From Opisthorchis felineus (lineage: Eukaryota; Platyhelminthes; Trematoda; Opisthorchiida; Opisthorchiidae), in NCBI GenBank assembly GCA_004794785.1, contig SJOL01009509.1:17248-81247 (forward strand): a DNA stretch of 64,000 bases. The letters run 5' to 3'. Under the pieces are notes generated by a model. The model searched no databases. It was not told where the DNA came from and saw only the letters and a list, made by a program, of their open reading frames with translations. A program made the position numbers and the translations under genes. Below are positions 1-13,086 of this stretch, piece by piece; the stretch's first letter is position 1; every line of letters begins with the position of its first letter.

Positions 1-689
1 ACGAAACTTTGCGGTAACGGGTGGACTATCAGGAACAGAAAATGGGTGAGCTGCTCTGGCATAGCAGCAGACACTATCGTTGATCCGTTGGCTGCGAAGA
101 ATGCACTGATAGTTCCTTCACTATAAACCAGAGTCAGGGCGGTCAATGATAGTACGGGTTCCTGTACTTAATGAACACGAATCGCATGTTGCAAAGCCTT
201 CGGATTGAGCACTTTGGGTAACACATCTAATTACACGTATCCAAATAGTTTCTATCCTCCGACGAACTGTCTCATAACCATTGATCGACGCTGAGTGAAA
301 ACAGTAAAAACAGTAGCAATAACTGCTAACTTTGGGCTATTCTAATTATTCACTTTTTTATTAACGAGATTACACAAAAATCACCGTCCATTCGGGAACA
401 ATTTATATTTATGATCAACATGGACGATGACATTCGTCTAAAGCATGCTATGTTAAGCTACTAAGAATAGCATATCATCAGCATTGATTTCATTTGGAAA
501 TCTGTTAACAATGTAAATTGTTACTACCTGCAACCCCACTACAATTCCATGCTACGTTCAAGAGGGTCAATCATAAACCGCCATTCATCCATGTTCCCAT
601 TTTTGAATGTTCCAGCCATATAGATTTCAGCCAATCAGAATAGGGATGACGCCGCAAGTGATCGCCACGCTAAGCCATGACAGTCATTG

Positions 690-963
690 AAAATGTGAAT
701 TCAGCGAACAACGTAGACCTTCAGTGAGTTTAAACAAATCTTACGTAAACTGTGACTGTCTAGGGTGGTTTCAAGCTTTCGAAGAAATACCGTCAAATGT
801 CAAAACTTCATTTGAAATGCTTTTTTGTTCAAACTATAGTGTCAGGGAAATTTTGGACGTGCTTGAAAGGATCGGCTTGCGGACCACGGTTCCAAACTCC
901 GAGTATCCAACAACGTTTTCGGATTTATTTGCACACCAAATCAATATTTACTCACAAATTTAA
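690..963 (+). CDS. Possible coding segment, unassigned
   Basis: An open frame of about 90 codons reading CLGWFQAFEEIPSNVKTSFE and REILDVLERIGLRTTVPNSE. No ATG leads it and no family is recognised. It could be part of an exon or an element remnant; the rest of 1-1250 shows nothing I can name. Confidence 0.15.
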
Positions 964-1395
964 TGAGCGGCTACCTTAAAAATAATATTCTACGTTAAGG
1001 CGCAGCGAAAGAAACCAAGAAAAAACGGGTGGCCACGATAGGGGTCAGTGTTTTGGAAACCGGTAATCAGTGGCACAACGTGATCCATTATCCCCTGTTC
1101 GATGCAAGTTCATGCAGGCTGAATTAATCCGGCTTGCAAAACAAAAACAGATATTAGATCCGGGTACACCAATACCAGCGTCTTTCTGAATCGACCGATT
1201 ATATTAATCGCCAGACTTGAATGTGAGCCTACCGATTTTTAATTGAATACAGCTTTAGGATTCCCATACGGTTGGAGAATCTTTAAAGTCGGTGCGGGGG
1301 TGTAAGTTAGTTAGAACGCTGTACTTCTGAAGTTCCGAAAGATGGTCTTCATGAGGGATGAATGAATACTGATCGAACATCGAATGAGGAGAATA

Positions 1396-1825
1396 CAGGA
1401 CTCGAGTTAGGCTCTCATTAGAGCTTGTTGTGGTGTAAATGCATGATCGTACCGGACATCTGACATGCGAGGCAAGTGTGTTTTCACTATTCCACTGGCG
1501 CACTCTGAACGCACCTGACCTATCATGTCTGAAAAGGTGAATGTGTTCACACTTGAGCAATTTAATTGGTTTGCCCGACGCCTCGAACCGCGATCCAGTA
1601 ACCGTCATGGTTGCGTCGATCGATTCATTCGCCTATTAGGACTTCCCAGCCAGGTAGCCTCACAGAGGCTTGAAACCAGTTGGACAATTTTCGGGATTTG
1701 GTAACTTGTTACCAGATGGTCACTTTAATCCACACAGATGGCTGCTCACGAATTTACCAAACAGTATTTCAGGCTCGTACTCGTGCACACATTAGCAGAC
1801 ATAGGGCAATAGAATGCCGCCTTGC
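1396..1825 (-). mobile_element. Second copy of family-1 SINE, ribozyme decayed
   Basis: Matches 58535-58985: shared runs include TAGGACTTCCCAG, AGATGGCTGCTCA and CAGTATTTCAGGCTC, as well as ATCATGTCTGAAAAGGTGAA. On the minus strand the tRNA-like part lies near 1500-1440 and the hammerhead position (1430-1396) reads CTAATGAGAGCCTAACTCGA, with the core destroyed. Two open frames here (1255-1608 minus, 1680-1904 plus) are not genes. Confidence 0.8.
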
Positions 1826-3316
1826 TCGCACTTTGCCCATAAAAGGAGAGAAGTTAATGAATGAACAGAAACAGACGCGAAATGATATATCACTTGAAAA
1901 GTAGATTTGTATCACCCAAATTGGTAGAAAAATAGATTGCCAAATTTACTCACCGTGAAGCGGTTTACCATTGAAACGAACCAGTTACCTCAATGATACG
2001 AGAGGGTGGATAAGTACTAAGCTACTGAAATGTCAAATGTGATTGTCCAAGTGTTAACTGATCTCCAACAAATGCCAGTGGTCCCAGGCCAAGAGATCCA
2101 TGCAAGTTGTGGTCGGCCGGATAGTGACGTACAGTCTAGGCTTCTTTGTTAGTGGGAGCGAACAAATGAGATTTGATAGTAGTGGGACGAGTTCGGTTGG
2201 TTTCAATCAGATGCTGACAAATATGGAATTCGGCCAAGAATAGGTCATCCTCAGGTCACTGAATCTTCATATAAATAGATTGGAAGTCATTTCCAACAGA
2301 TCTCGTCGAAGAGTAAAGCACAATAGTTTTGGAACTTATGATAACCACCACTCCATTGGAAGACTATTGACTAATAACTGCTGCACACATGGCAATTGGT
2401 CGCACGGATGCACTTGGTTCTAGCAAAATTCTCTGATGCTGCCCGAAAGATAGCTGACCAAATTACCAGTCACAAACGCTTATATGAACTTTTGACTTCA
2501 GTACATCATGGTCTGCAGTTTATGATCCGGTTTCGAGAGCCCATTCCAAGAATTTCCCAGCTTAGATGTTCTGAATGTACCATTCTTCACCTTATTCTAT
2601 CCAACGGTCAACATTCAACACCAGGCCAACTTCGAATACGGGAATTATGCCTTCAACAGCACTAGAGCCGACTGCGCCACCTTACACTGCTCATTGATTG
2701 GTTCACACCATAAGAGAGAAAACACAGGGGGTGATGTTCACGAAAGAAACACATGGAGAACACTCAAATAAGAGTGTGGACGCCGGGATGCAGGTCGAAA
2801 ACCACGAACTGACTGTACAGCCGTACCGGCCGAGCTGCATTATCTTAATGTAGCTGAATAATACTCGAGCGTCGGCAATGAAACAAGTGCTTACTGAACG
2901 GCTAGCCTAAGCAGCGCAGAACAAGAAAACACGTGAGTGCCGGGTCAAGCAGTGACGCACATCTGTTGCAGCCACCGAATGGAGACCCTACTGTTCTTGA
3001 TGGAAAGCTTGTACCGTGTGGGGCAAAGTGGAGACACTGCAAACACACGTATATCTTCAATCGAGTTGTTCGAGTAGCGTAGGTGTGCGTTTTCACTGCT
3101 ATTATTCTGGTCAGCAGTAGCACCTTGGATTTGAGAAGCACTCTGTCATCACCATCGTTAAGGCAGTCTCGTTAATTCGCAATGCAATACTGAAATGACC
3201 ACAGGAGCACACCTGTTTCAAGAACCATGATCGGGACAACTGAATGGAATTTCGATTCGAGGTTAGTCGCCTGGTCCTACAAATAGTATATATAACACAG
3301 TAGAAAGTATAGGAAT

Positions 3317-3480
3317 CTCGAAATAGCTCAGCTGTTAAGCCACGAATCTTCTAAGTGGAAGGTTCGAAACCAGCCCCAGCATCACACGGCTCTCGTCTAG
3401 GCTTCGGCAATCTAGCAGTATCTCAGCCACCGTGCATCCTTCGGGTGGAGCGGCAGCTATGAGATGAAAGGTTGTTACAG
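3317..3480 (+). mobile_element. tRNA-like SINE, family 2
   Basis: Plus strand: ATAGCTCAGCTGTTAAGCC (A box), GGAAGGTTCGAAACCAG (B box, 38 bp on), then GTCTAGGCTTCGGCAATCTA, TATCTCAGCCACCGTGC and AAAGGTTGTTACAG. It shares layout and tail with 31495-31672 and 63196-63402. Too diverged to be a working tRNA. Confidence 0.75.
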
Positions 3481-5814
3481 CTGACTGATTAATTTCTATG
3501 TATACCTTAGTACAGTATATAGCACATATTAGTATGTAGTATATTGTCCAGAGTAAAACGAATTCGGTTTGAAATGCGATGGAACTGACGTCTGTGAGTG
3601 TGATCCTTAAGCGTGGATGTAGGAGAGGCATCTTCGAACGAACCTTCAGAAGGTCAGCATGTAGTATAAGACGCGAATGCAGTGCTTATGGGGCCGGTGT
3701 TGATCTTCTAAAATTTTCACATCATAAATATCCTTTGGAAGGTCTGAAAAGGGCCGTAATGGTTGACAGACTTGTGTTATCTACAAGTGTTATCACATGA
3801 GGTTTCTGTGATTTGATGTTTCCATACATGACCAGTTCAATGACGGCCAGGAATTAAAGACAACAGATCTGTCATATTTCTAGACCGAGTATCATCTCAT
3901 CATCAACATAATTCACAGAAACACCAGATGATAAAACTGGTGCTTTACCGCTGTAGAGCCATTTCAATTTATTTGAACAAAGCCTTACAATGGAAAGAGG
4001 AAATAAAAGGAGCTCTGAGGGGGACCTGCAGCTAGTCTACAACAAACATCCTACACCTCCGAAACTCAGTCAGGAAATCTGCATAGAAGGAGACGGCATG
4101 AACGCCACTGACATCATGCAGCCCAAGAACTTTGAAGGCACCCAAATGAACCAAGCTTCGGGGTTAGGAGGATGTTTTCGAAGTGTTTGTGGCCGTGGCG
4201 GCGGAGTCAACCGTAAAGATTGCAGCTAAAGGCGATGGGCAGTGAACGAATCTGTTAATCCACAAGAATGGGCCAACGGATGGATGTGTTTGTAGCAAGA
4301 AGGTGAGGAGGGAGAGAAGGTTGAACTTGTGAAAGAGAAACAGGGGTGTTAGCGGTAGCCTGTTTTCGCTTACCCGTCCTACTGCTTGCAGCAAGTAAAG
4401 CAACCCGGACGATGGCACCACGCGACTGGCCGATGTGGCATGACAATATTCTTCGTTGTAGGCACCATGCCTGTACGTGGGCTGGGACACCGCCACGGTG
4501 CCATCAGCCAGACAGACCGACGCATAAGGTCCTCAACCAAATATTTGGCTCAAAAGCCTAACCGCAAGGTGGCGGTGTTTAACGTAAAACCATTAGAGCA
4601 GTCTACACTTTTTAGGAGCAAGTCGCCAACCACGAGGACTAGCAAACCGTTTTAGTCAGACCTCGGCCTGTTGACCAACCTGGCATTAGAGGGTCTCTGA
4701 CCGTCACACGTACACTCGCCAGTATAGCGGAGGTGAACAAACGCGTCAGGGTCCACTATCTTCGTGAGAGCTGGTATCATCTACATCATTGCGCCCTGAA
4801 TTTTCTAACTATTGAAGGCACCAGCTGGTAACAACGCTAATACACTAAATGGCATCTTATGCCTCTCACGCCAGACCGTCGTCAATAATCCAGGTGCCTT
4901 GTAGACCCAGATATGGATAAGCACTTGGTTTCTACGTGGTTAAGCTCAACAAAGTTGTTGAATCCTCTAATTACTGCGAAGTTTCACAACCTATGTGCCT
5001 ACTTACGTAGACAAAATATCGGTACCCAGACTTGTGATGAATGACAGTTTCTGATTGGAGAACAGCTGGACTATTCATGGATTCATCAGCAGCTTATGGA
5101 TACCAATTGATGAAAATTGTTAACCGCTCGGATCATGGAATTGTCACAAGGCACAATAGGTCACCCATGAATCTAACAGAATTGAGCTATCACTCATAAC
5201 ACGCGCAAGGCATGTAATGCCAACACAGCTTGCGATCCCAGCTAGCTTGTACGAGTGGGCCACCGCAAATACTTGCAATGTAATAGAAGGCTTATAGAAA
5301 GCGCGATTCTACCAATCAGAAGTCCATACGAACACTGTTTTACAAACCGATGCATTACCGATCGAATCTGCCGATCCAATAGGGGAAGTAAGTGCGATTC
5401 CTACGGCTGAAGTTGAAATGATATAGAGTAACTTTATGAAGGCGTACGATGCAACGCCGACGTCCATGCTGTGGAGACGCTTACGAATAAAAACGCGATA
5501 TGCATAGATTACCAGCAATCCTTTTCGATATGCGTGATTTACCCTCCAATAATATCGGACGGTCACCATGGAATATCGTCTCCAGAATGTACGCCACATG
5601 CACGTCCGACCGGATCAGCCATGGCGGGCGACTCTTGTGTTCAAGCAGACATCACTCAACGGGTGCTACTCCGCCAATCGGTGGAGTAAGAAAATAGACC
5701 GACGTTAAAAAACCCACCCTGGAATAGAAAGCTGACAATTTTGGCCTGGCACATAGGAGTGTACAACCATCTATCTACAGCAATAAGCCGGGCAATTCCA
5801 CTAACTCAGCTAAA

Positions 5815-5945
5815 CCACCAACCCGGGTTACCCTCAGCGTGTACTCAGCTTGCAGTTAGCTAGCCGGAGTTCGAACTCGGCATGGCCGAGGATACGCACC
5901 GCTGATATGCTCCGAAGTGAACAAAACACCGGTACGCTGCTTTCC
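5815..5945 (+). mobile_element. Family-1 related tRNA-like SINE, decayed
   Basis: B-box-like GAGTTCGAACTCGG is followed by GGCCGAGGATACGCACCGCT and GATATGCTCC, the same order as in 61165-61302. The ribozyme core is not intact. Confidence 0.5.
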
Positions 5946-6266
5946 TGCTTTGGTTAACGGTCAGTCAGAGTGATCGTTTTGAGACCAGTGAACTGTTCAA
6001 AAAGTATACGCTAAATTGATCAACTGAGTTAGCCCGTCCGAACATTTGGACTTGATCATGTTTTTCAGAATTTTGGGAGGCCTATCAAATGGCGTATGAA
6101 TGCGGATAATGTCACGAAATTCGGATGGTGTAGCTAAACGAACCGATGTACATAACGAGTTAGAGTACTGGATACCGGTAGTGGGGAACCGGAAGAATAT
6201 TAATACGATGTGTGTGTGTGTGTAGTTGTCATGAGCGCAAAAAAAGAACAACGAAAATTTGAAACG

Positions 6267-6448
6267 CTAATCCAGCGAACGCTGGAGGTCAATGATTACG
6301 ACTTTCGGCTCAGCACGGCCAAACTTCATTTCTTCTGGTAATTCCGTTGATTCTTCGCTGGAAGGATCATATTTTTCAACGGACGCAAGTAAGCCGGAGG
6401 CTCCCACTCCACCAACCACGTACAAGCAGCCTTCATGTGCGATTACAC
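6267..6448 (-). CDS. KLHL last exon: Kelch repeat 6 and C-terminus
   Basis: The last exon encodes GVIAHEGCLYVVGGVGASGL and LASVEKYDPSSEESTELPEE, the sixth Kelch repeat, and a short tail that ends DLQRSLD then TAG at 6267-6269. The usual Trp of the repeat is replaced in the ESTEL segment. The acceptor CTTTCTTTCTTAG is strong. The ending soon after the last blade fits the normal closed propeller of KLHL proteins. Confidence 0.92.
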
Positions 6449-9400
6449 CTAAGAAAGAAAGTGGAGAAGGCAGTGAGGCTATTAAAAACGAAATAACCAA
6501 CAATAATGAGATCATTGAAGCATGTCATCGGCTATCGAAATAATTTTTTTGATCGGTTCATTAGATGCAATTAAATCCTCCTCTTCACAGCACCAGCGCA
6601 ACTTGACGAACCTGAGCTAATGGTCTTCAGGCGCTGTCATATGGGTCATCATATACAGGCAAATTCCGTGTCGCTTAAGCAGACTCGGATAAAAAACCAA
6701 AAACAGTATACCTGATTACGAATATGTGTTCCAATGACAGTTACTGGGAACTTGGTAAATGTCTAGCTTTCGTACCTTGCCTCGCTCCAGCTCCAAGCTG
6801 GGCTGCGAGGGTGACGTGGTCCAACGAGCATGGAACTGGAAAAAAATCCAGGAACGCCAAAATTGCGTACCGTGTCTCGACTAGTGAGCTACCCAAAGGA
6901 AAACTATATTCAGTCGATTGTTTGACACACTACAAACACAGTAACACCCTAGGATGGATTTCCAAAAAAGAGGTCACCCCTTGGACACAGTGCGGAACAC
7001 GTACTGTTCGTCAGCCGCCACCTAGTGTACGACGACTAGAGGATAATCCTTCACAATGAAGATTGTGGACCCATCTTTCTTTGTGAGGGCCTCTCTTAGA
7101 AAGATCATTTCAGATAGCTTTTGCTAATACAGTACAAATGTGTAGCTGATGGCCAGCAAAAATTTTCAGTGTTCAGGGCTGGTCATTTTTCAGTTGGTTG
7201 TCCAAAATGAGGTAGGTCACGAAGTGTTCTGTGTGTTACCTCATAAATTATCTTATGGAAAGAGCGTGAATGCTCCAACATTCACTCAACTCAAAGAGAA
7301 ACGTCGTTATTTATTGTACATTACCGGATAAAGGATAGCACGTCGACAGAAGGCATGGGTCAATGAATCATGCTCAGGAGTTAAGACTAAAGCTACTATT
7401 CTACACGATCTCCAACGTCTAGACTTTTTCGGTATAGGCTCTAACAACCTGGAGGTATACCAGTGCTCACGTATCCTTCATGTTGCATCAAGCACACCAC
7501 AGCTTACCTTATCATAGAAATCCTCTATCTTGTGAGCAACACCAAAAATCCTCAAATATCACCAAAAGTGTTTCCATCTTAAGAGTGCTGCTTACGCAGT
7601 TTAATTACGGAGTTGTTTGTTTGAAATGTTTGAAAGGAAACACAATTGTGACCTTCGAGAGTCTCTATAGACCATTGACAACAGAGCCTACCAACAAAAC
7701 GACTTTGCACTGGTTATCCATGAGACGTACATGAGGCGTACTCTTCCCACACTTCAAATAAACTGTCTAGATGATGCCGGAGTGAAGCAACGGAAGTTTA
7801 GAGATATGAACAGGTTTGAGAAAACAAAAATCCGATATGTCCCATACAATGCACTATAGTTATCTAGTAGCAAGGTTACGTTCGACATTTTCTCGTGAAG
7901 TTGTTGTTACATCAGCTGAGCCGGTGCGTTATGGGCGCTTTTTATTCAAGCATTTCAGCTTCTGGTACAAAGCATATGTAGACTGAAACGTAAGAAAAGT
8001 GAACCTGATTGGGGGCTTTGGAAAATCTGCGTGTTAACCATGGCAAGGCTGATTTAACACGCACCTACTTATTTGGGTTAGGTGCGATATATGACTCAGT
8101 GTGCGCTATCTTCAGACGGAAGGCGAAAACTGGGCAGATTCAGCTGGAGGGGTTGAACAGAACAGACTCGTCCAATATCCCAAACATTTCAGTTCGTTCC
8201 CATATTGGAAACACAGTTGCAGCCTCAGTGATTCACGATTGTGTGGATTTTGGAGTGCGGAAACTGATAGGCTACATGTTAATAAAACGTCGAAGCTACC
8301 AAGAGAAATGTAGCAAAGTTCGAAGTTCAGCTACGTTTGTCTAATTCAAAAAGGGACCTCTGAATTTTCGTGTAGTCCAGTGGTTCTCCGAACTTTAAGG
8401 GTCGTTACTCTTTAGCGCACAGTGTACGACACAGTTGCCCGTAATTGCATATATAATGCGTAATCACTAGAAACGTTGAACATTCTAAAACTGTGGTGAT
8501 CAAAAGCGGTCTCTCCTGATTGTTGATCTCTTCTTGGACGGAGAGTAACACTGAACTACTGGCTTCATGGGCAAAACAAACCAGCTTTTCGAGCACTCGT
8601 TTGTTCCAAGATTGATTCTTCTAGATATGGACAGGCAAAATTTCATAACCGCGACTTCATCCTCTGGAACTCGGTGTATAGAAAGTTGAACCAGAATAAT
8701 GCCTGATGATGATGCACTGTGCACCTGATCGCCACCATTTGTCAACTCTCTAGTAGAATTGCGCAGACTCAACACAGCGTAAGACAGTCTCGATATTACT
8801 GCTAGAGTTGTCCATCAGTGGAAAAGGGATCGCGCACAAGTCCGAATTTGAAGGACAGCATCCAGCGCAACTCCCAGTGAGCACTTACGGGCTGGTGTCT
8901 TCCTAGTGGGGTTTTGTCAACATTTATATGTTAATAGTGCGTGTTTGTTACAAAAATGGAGTCAAAATATTGATGTGCAAGCTTTAGTGTATCTTTGTTT
9001 TACTGCTCCTCATGAGTGTTTCTTGTTGGTGCCGACACACTATGCGTTCCCCATAGCCTAGCCAGCATAGCTGCTGGTTCTGAAATAGGATGCTCTCGAT
9101 TCCCTGCGTTTTCGTCTTCTGAAGAACTTGGGTATCCGGGATCTGGTCTGACCGGATCCGGTCTACGGATAGTCCTCCGCAGACACTGCAGATGAAAACG
9201 ATTGAGTATTCGGACATCACGCCAATACACCACCCATGTCTCACTGACAGAAAAGTGTAGGAGATACGACAGCGCAATACACCACGATTTTTGAGTTCAC
9301 TCACATGTGCCGGTTGTTCGAAGTGCGAGGGCAGTCTTCGAGAGTCCAACTGGATGCCGATCGTGTGGTTAGTGTTGCTGAGATTGCACGACTAGAAGCA

Positions 9401-9798
9401 GCATGCTATCCCCCCACTATTCATCTTTACATTTGGCAACAGTTTGATAGCCAGCAGTCAGTTCAGAAATGTTTATAATCAGGTCAAAACGAGTGCAAAA
9501 GGTGATCTTCGGACGAAACTGAACGGCCACACCATCTGCTGAGTTTCGAAAAGTCTCCGCGCACAATGCGGTGACATACAAGCTGAATACCGATGGGGTC
9601 GTTACGTACCCTCCTTTCACCTCCGTATCAGTGTTTAAACCCTCAGACATAGTTCCACAAGCTCGAATATTTGTTTTTATTCTAGAGAGCAAAGCCTGAG
9701 AATATTACTAAATTCTCCCGGGAGTGGGGAAGCGCATCATCTCTCGAGTCAGATATTTGTAAAATCAACTGATAGAACTTGCTCACTGCGCGCGCGCG

Positions 9799-10093
9799 TG
9801 TGCGCGCGAGTCTGAGTGTCGCGATTGTGCTTTTTCGACTGTGTTGTGTGTCCTGTGTTGTATTTAGGTTGGCCGAGTTCTGTCCTTATATACGTCTAGT
9901 GGACCGTGAAAAACAACAATGTGATATCGCATTGCGCCCTTAACGAGTTCACGGAAACTGTTGTTGGCCAAAGGTCGTAGTCACTGGCACGAAGTTGACG
10001 CGTGATTGTGAGGCAGGCAAAACAAAATGGGGATAGTAGCTGCAGGTGTGAAATTGCTAGGGGGAGCAACTAAACGGAAGGGTAACCGTTACA
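9799..10093. repeat. Direct repeat, left copy (LTR-like)
   Basis: Nearly identical to 11038-11298 over most of its length (for example ACGTCTAGTGGACCGTGAAA and GGCAAAACAAAATGGGGATA). It is longer by short insertions near its start. It begins inside an alternating purine-pyrimidine run (CGCGCGCGCGTGTGCGCGCG) at 9789-9808. Confidence 0.85.
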
Positions 10094-10560
10094 AATACCC
10101 TCCCCCTAGAAAAAAGGAGCAAGACAGATGTGAGAGAAATCCGACGACATCGAGGTGAACATGGTCGAATCGGGTCCGGAGTGGGAGAGGTACCGGTTTG
10201 TGAGTGAGTATGGCGAAGTATCTTTGAACATTGACATTGCAGACAACTTTTGTCCGTGAGCGTGTCTTTGTTCATATTCGACCATACGAGAGGTTGGATA
10301 AGGAGTTTGAGAGACGAGCATACATCGGGGTTTGAAATGTGAAGTAGACCATGAAAAAAAACTTGGCAGCGCATTGCGCGAGCGGATGCATGAAGTGGTT
10401 CCAAAATGATGGAAGGTGGACAGATGCGGCATTGGTGTTGCGTGTTGATGCAATGGAAGTTGGAGGTTTCTCCCGTACTGGAGAAATTGGCATGGCGAAA
10501 TGTGTGCGTGTAACCACAGCGTGAATGACGTACAGATAAACGCAATAGAAACGGCCAACT

Positions 10561-10748
10561 GTCACGTCGGGTACATCGGTTGTGAGTCACATCGGGTACG
10601 TCAGTTGTTGGTCACGTCGGATACTTCGGTTGTGGGTCACGTCGGGTACGTCGGCTGTGAGTCACGTCGGGTACGTCGGTGGTGAGTCACGTCGGGTACG
10701 TCGGCTGTGAGTCACGTCGGGTACGTCGGTGGTGAGTCACGTCGGGCT
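10561..10748. repeat. 24-bp minisatellite, eight units
   Basis: Unit GTCACGTCGGGTACGTCGGT followed by KGTGA-like four bases. Eight units start every 24 bp from 10561. The first four are more diverged; the last four alternate CTGTGA and GGTGA endings in pairs, a sign of duplication of a two-unit (48-bp) block. Confidence 0.9.
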
Positions 10749-11037
10749 CACCAATTTATTAGTGCACAGGAATATGATAGCCATAATACGATTCAGAAGG
10801 TGTATGCACTAATAACGGTCTTTACTGTGGTTGACAGTAGTTTACAGAAGCGGGATGCACCATGTATAAAATAAAGGCAATATGAAACGTGGAGCAAGTG
10901 AAAAGGGGACTTGTCGTTTGTGAGAGTCCCTTGGTGAAAGTCCGGACTGCGGGAACGTGTTTTCTTCGCAGTATAGCTGCTACACGTGTTCCATAATTGT
11001 CCGTAGACTTGTGGAGTTTGGCTGACTCCTTGCTCCC

Positions 11038-11298
11038 TGTGCGCGCGAGTCTGTGTTGTGTGGACTGTGTTGGTTGGCCAAGTTCTGTCCTTACATACGT
11101 CTAGTGGACCGTGAAAAATAACAATGTGAAATCGCATTGCGCCCTTAACGAGTTCACGGAAACTGTTGTTGGCCAAAGGTCGTCTTCATTAGCACGCTGT
11201 TGACACGTGATTGTGAGGCAGGCAAAACAAAATGGGGATAGTAGTTGCAGGTGTGAAATTGCTAAGGGGAGTAACTAAACGGAAGGGTAACGGTTACA
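11038..11298. repeat. Direct repeat, right copy (LTR-like)
   Basis: Same orientation as 9799-10093. Flanks differ on both sides (CCTTGCTCCC before, GTCCCCTTTG after), which sets the repeat borders. Confidence 0.85.
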
Positions 11299-12633
11299 AG
11301 TCCCCTTTGAAGTCCTTTTGTCGGACAATGATACAGTCATGAATATACCCCCGCCCACTTCTCAGCTGAGTGCATATGACTGCTGAAGTTGTTCAAGAAC
11401 TAAGCCAAGTGTTAACCCCGAAGCTACATACACACGAAAACAAAAGACATCGGCCATTGCCGTTCGTCGATCCAGTTCCAAGAAGCCCAGTATCTTCTTC
11501 CAAGTTTCTGAATCTTAGCCAACTCGAACAGTAAAATCCCCCACCAAGATAAGATGGCAAACGGTGAGGACTGATTGAATGACGTTAGACAGCTGCGTGT
11601 AAGAGTCTTTGTTTCCTTCTTCACAACGAAATATTGTGGGAGCATACGCGTCAATAAATGTAGCAAAACGCCCTCAGGTGTTGGAGTTATAATTATTGGA
11701 CTGATACAGTTTGGTTCACCGACGGCTCCTGCAAATTCTGCTTCGTGTTCTCGCCGACTGTCGTTCGATGCTCCTGTCCGGAGAGTGAATGTGACTGCAG
11801 CTTCAGCGAGCTTTTTCCCGTCCTGCCAGTCTTGTCTCAAGCAAAGCTGTAATATCGATACCATGCAGTTTAGGTCATTTGGCAGTAGGGCTATCAGTAC
11901 TCTTTGTTCATTAGAGTTCCGGTGTTTCAGGTTCCAAGCTTGATTTGGTGAGATGTGCTTCACAGTAAATAAATGGAAATTTTGAAGAGTGCCTCATTTC
12001 TGGAGGTGTCGGCGCTTCGGATCTGAATTAGGAAGAAGCAATCTATCTCGAGCTTTCAACTTCCTGGCCTGACCAACAAGGCAGCTAGTGGCGGGGTTTT
12101 CTTATGGGAACCCGTTGGAAGTAAAAGACCTAAGGAGCTGAGCCACTTGTCTGCGGGTGGCTGACCTAGCCTGGTAACGTAGGAAGTAAGGCATGGATGC
12201 CTCATTCGCAACGCTGCTGTGCACAGCAGGTGCATTGTGGATCACAATGGAATCTTCGATCTTAGAAGCACCTCGGATTTATTTAGTGATACACAGGCGG
12301 TTTTTGGGCCGATCATTTCTAATCTGTCCGTCCCCGGGGGAAGGCAGCATTACTACTTCTATAGATATGAAAATGCTGACAACGTATAGAAAACACCTTA
12401 CCCTTCTCACACTCCTCTTGCAGTGGAGGGCACAAATTTAGCCCCAGAGGACTTCATATTATGATTATTCAGACAATAAGGCCTCACTGTCTTTCATTTG
12501 TCTGACAAGACGAAAACCGAAGAAACGAATATTCTTTCTGGCATTACTCTCAGGGTCATCGCAGCACTCAAGCCCTACCATTACGACAAGGTCAAACCTG
12601 AACTAAGATAACCATATGTTGATAACCACGTAC

Positions 12634-12794
12634 CTGCATTTTTACGGCCAACTGTGAGCACTCCTCGCCGACTCCATTGCCCAGATTTCTCAGAGTAGGA
12701 ATAGATAGTTCCTTCAAATCGGCCGTAACTCTTTGAGTATCCGCCAATAACAAACAACTGGTCGCCCAGAGTACAACAGGAGGGTGCTTCCAAT
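12634..12794 (-). CDS. KLHL exon: Kelch repeat 5
   Basis: Encodes EAPSCCTLGDQLFVIGGYSK and YSYSEKSGQWSRRGVLTVGR, a Kelch repeat with GG and Trp at the usual spacing, then KNA. The acceptor has a strong pyrimidine tract (TTTTTTTCAG) and the donor is AATGCAG then GTACGTGG. Phase 2 in, phase 1 out; the split Gly codon is completed by the last exon. The stretch GRKNAG-VIA parallels the RRNAGV motif before the last repeat of KLHL2/3-type proteins. Confidence 0.92.
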
Positions 12795-13086
12795 CTGAAA
12801 AAAAACAGGTGTGAACGTGAACAAAGTATATAACTCCGCGTCCATATCACTGGTTTGAACAACCTTCAAATACTTCAGTGACTACTCTGGCTAGCCCACA
12901 CCGTAGGAGGAGCATTGGAATAGAGTTAAGCTGTCAGTAGAACTCACCGAGGTGCACATCTTCGATTGCAACGTGATCTAACATGCGAAAAAGAGCACAC
13001 TACCGCTAACCCATCAGATGGATCTCTGATCTATTGTATCTGAGTAATAAAAAATACTGGGAAAATTAAAACCAAGAGTAACCCAC

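Larger units (their letters stand above)
9799..11298 (-). mobile_element. LTR-bounded short element (TRIM-like) or local duplication
   Basis: Two direct repeats, 9799-10093 and 11038-11298, start TGTGCGCGCGAG and end GTTACA, so both have TG...CA ends. They bound about 940 bp without coding similarity. Read on the minus strand, a purine-rich run (AGGGGGAGGG) lies just before the repeat at 10093, as a polypurine tract would. No primer-binding site was recognised. A 24-bp minisatellite lies inside. A simple duplication cannot be excluded. Confidence 0.5.
6449..12633 (-). other. Last KLHL intron
   Basis: About 6.2 kb. It contains the TRIM-like element with the minisatellite. Apart from that I see short open frames without family signatures. 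A GA-rich minus-strand protein-like stretch at 9000-9233 (SSSEDENAGNREHPISEPAA) may be a repeat remnant. Confidence 0.6.

Noticed and set aside
6292..6543. Plus-strand 83-codon frame
   Set aside because: It is antisense to the last KLHL exon.
10057..10590. Longest minus-strand frame (177 codons)
   Set aside because: It runs through the LTR-like repeat and minisatellite, has overlapping open frames in the other phases, and shows no protein signature.
11424..11963. 179-codon minus-strand frame with an antisense 122-codon frame
   Set aside because: No recognised domain; it could be an old repeat with endonuclease-like remnants, but I see no motif that supports this.
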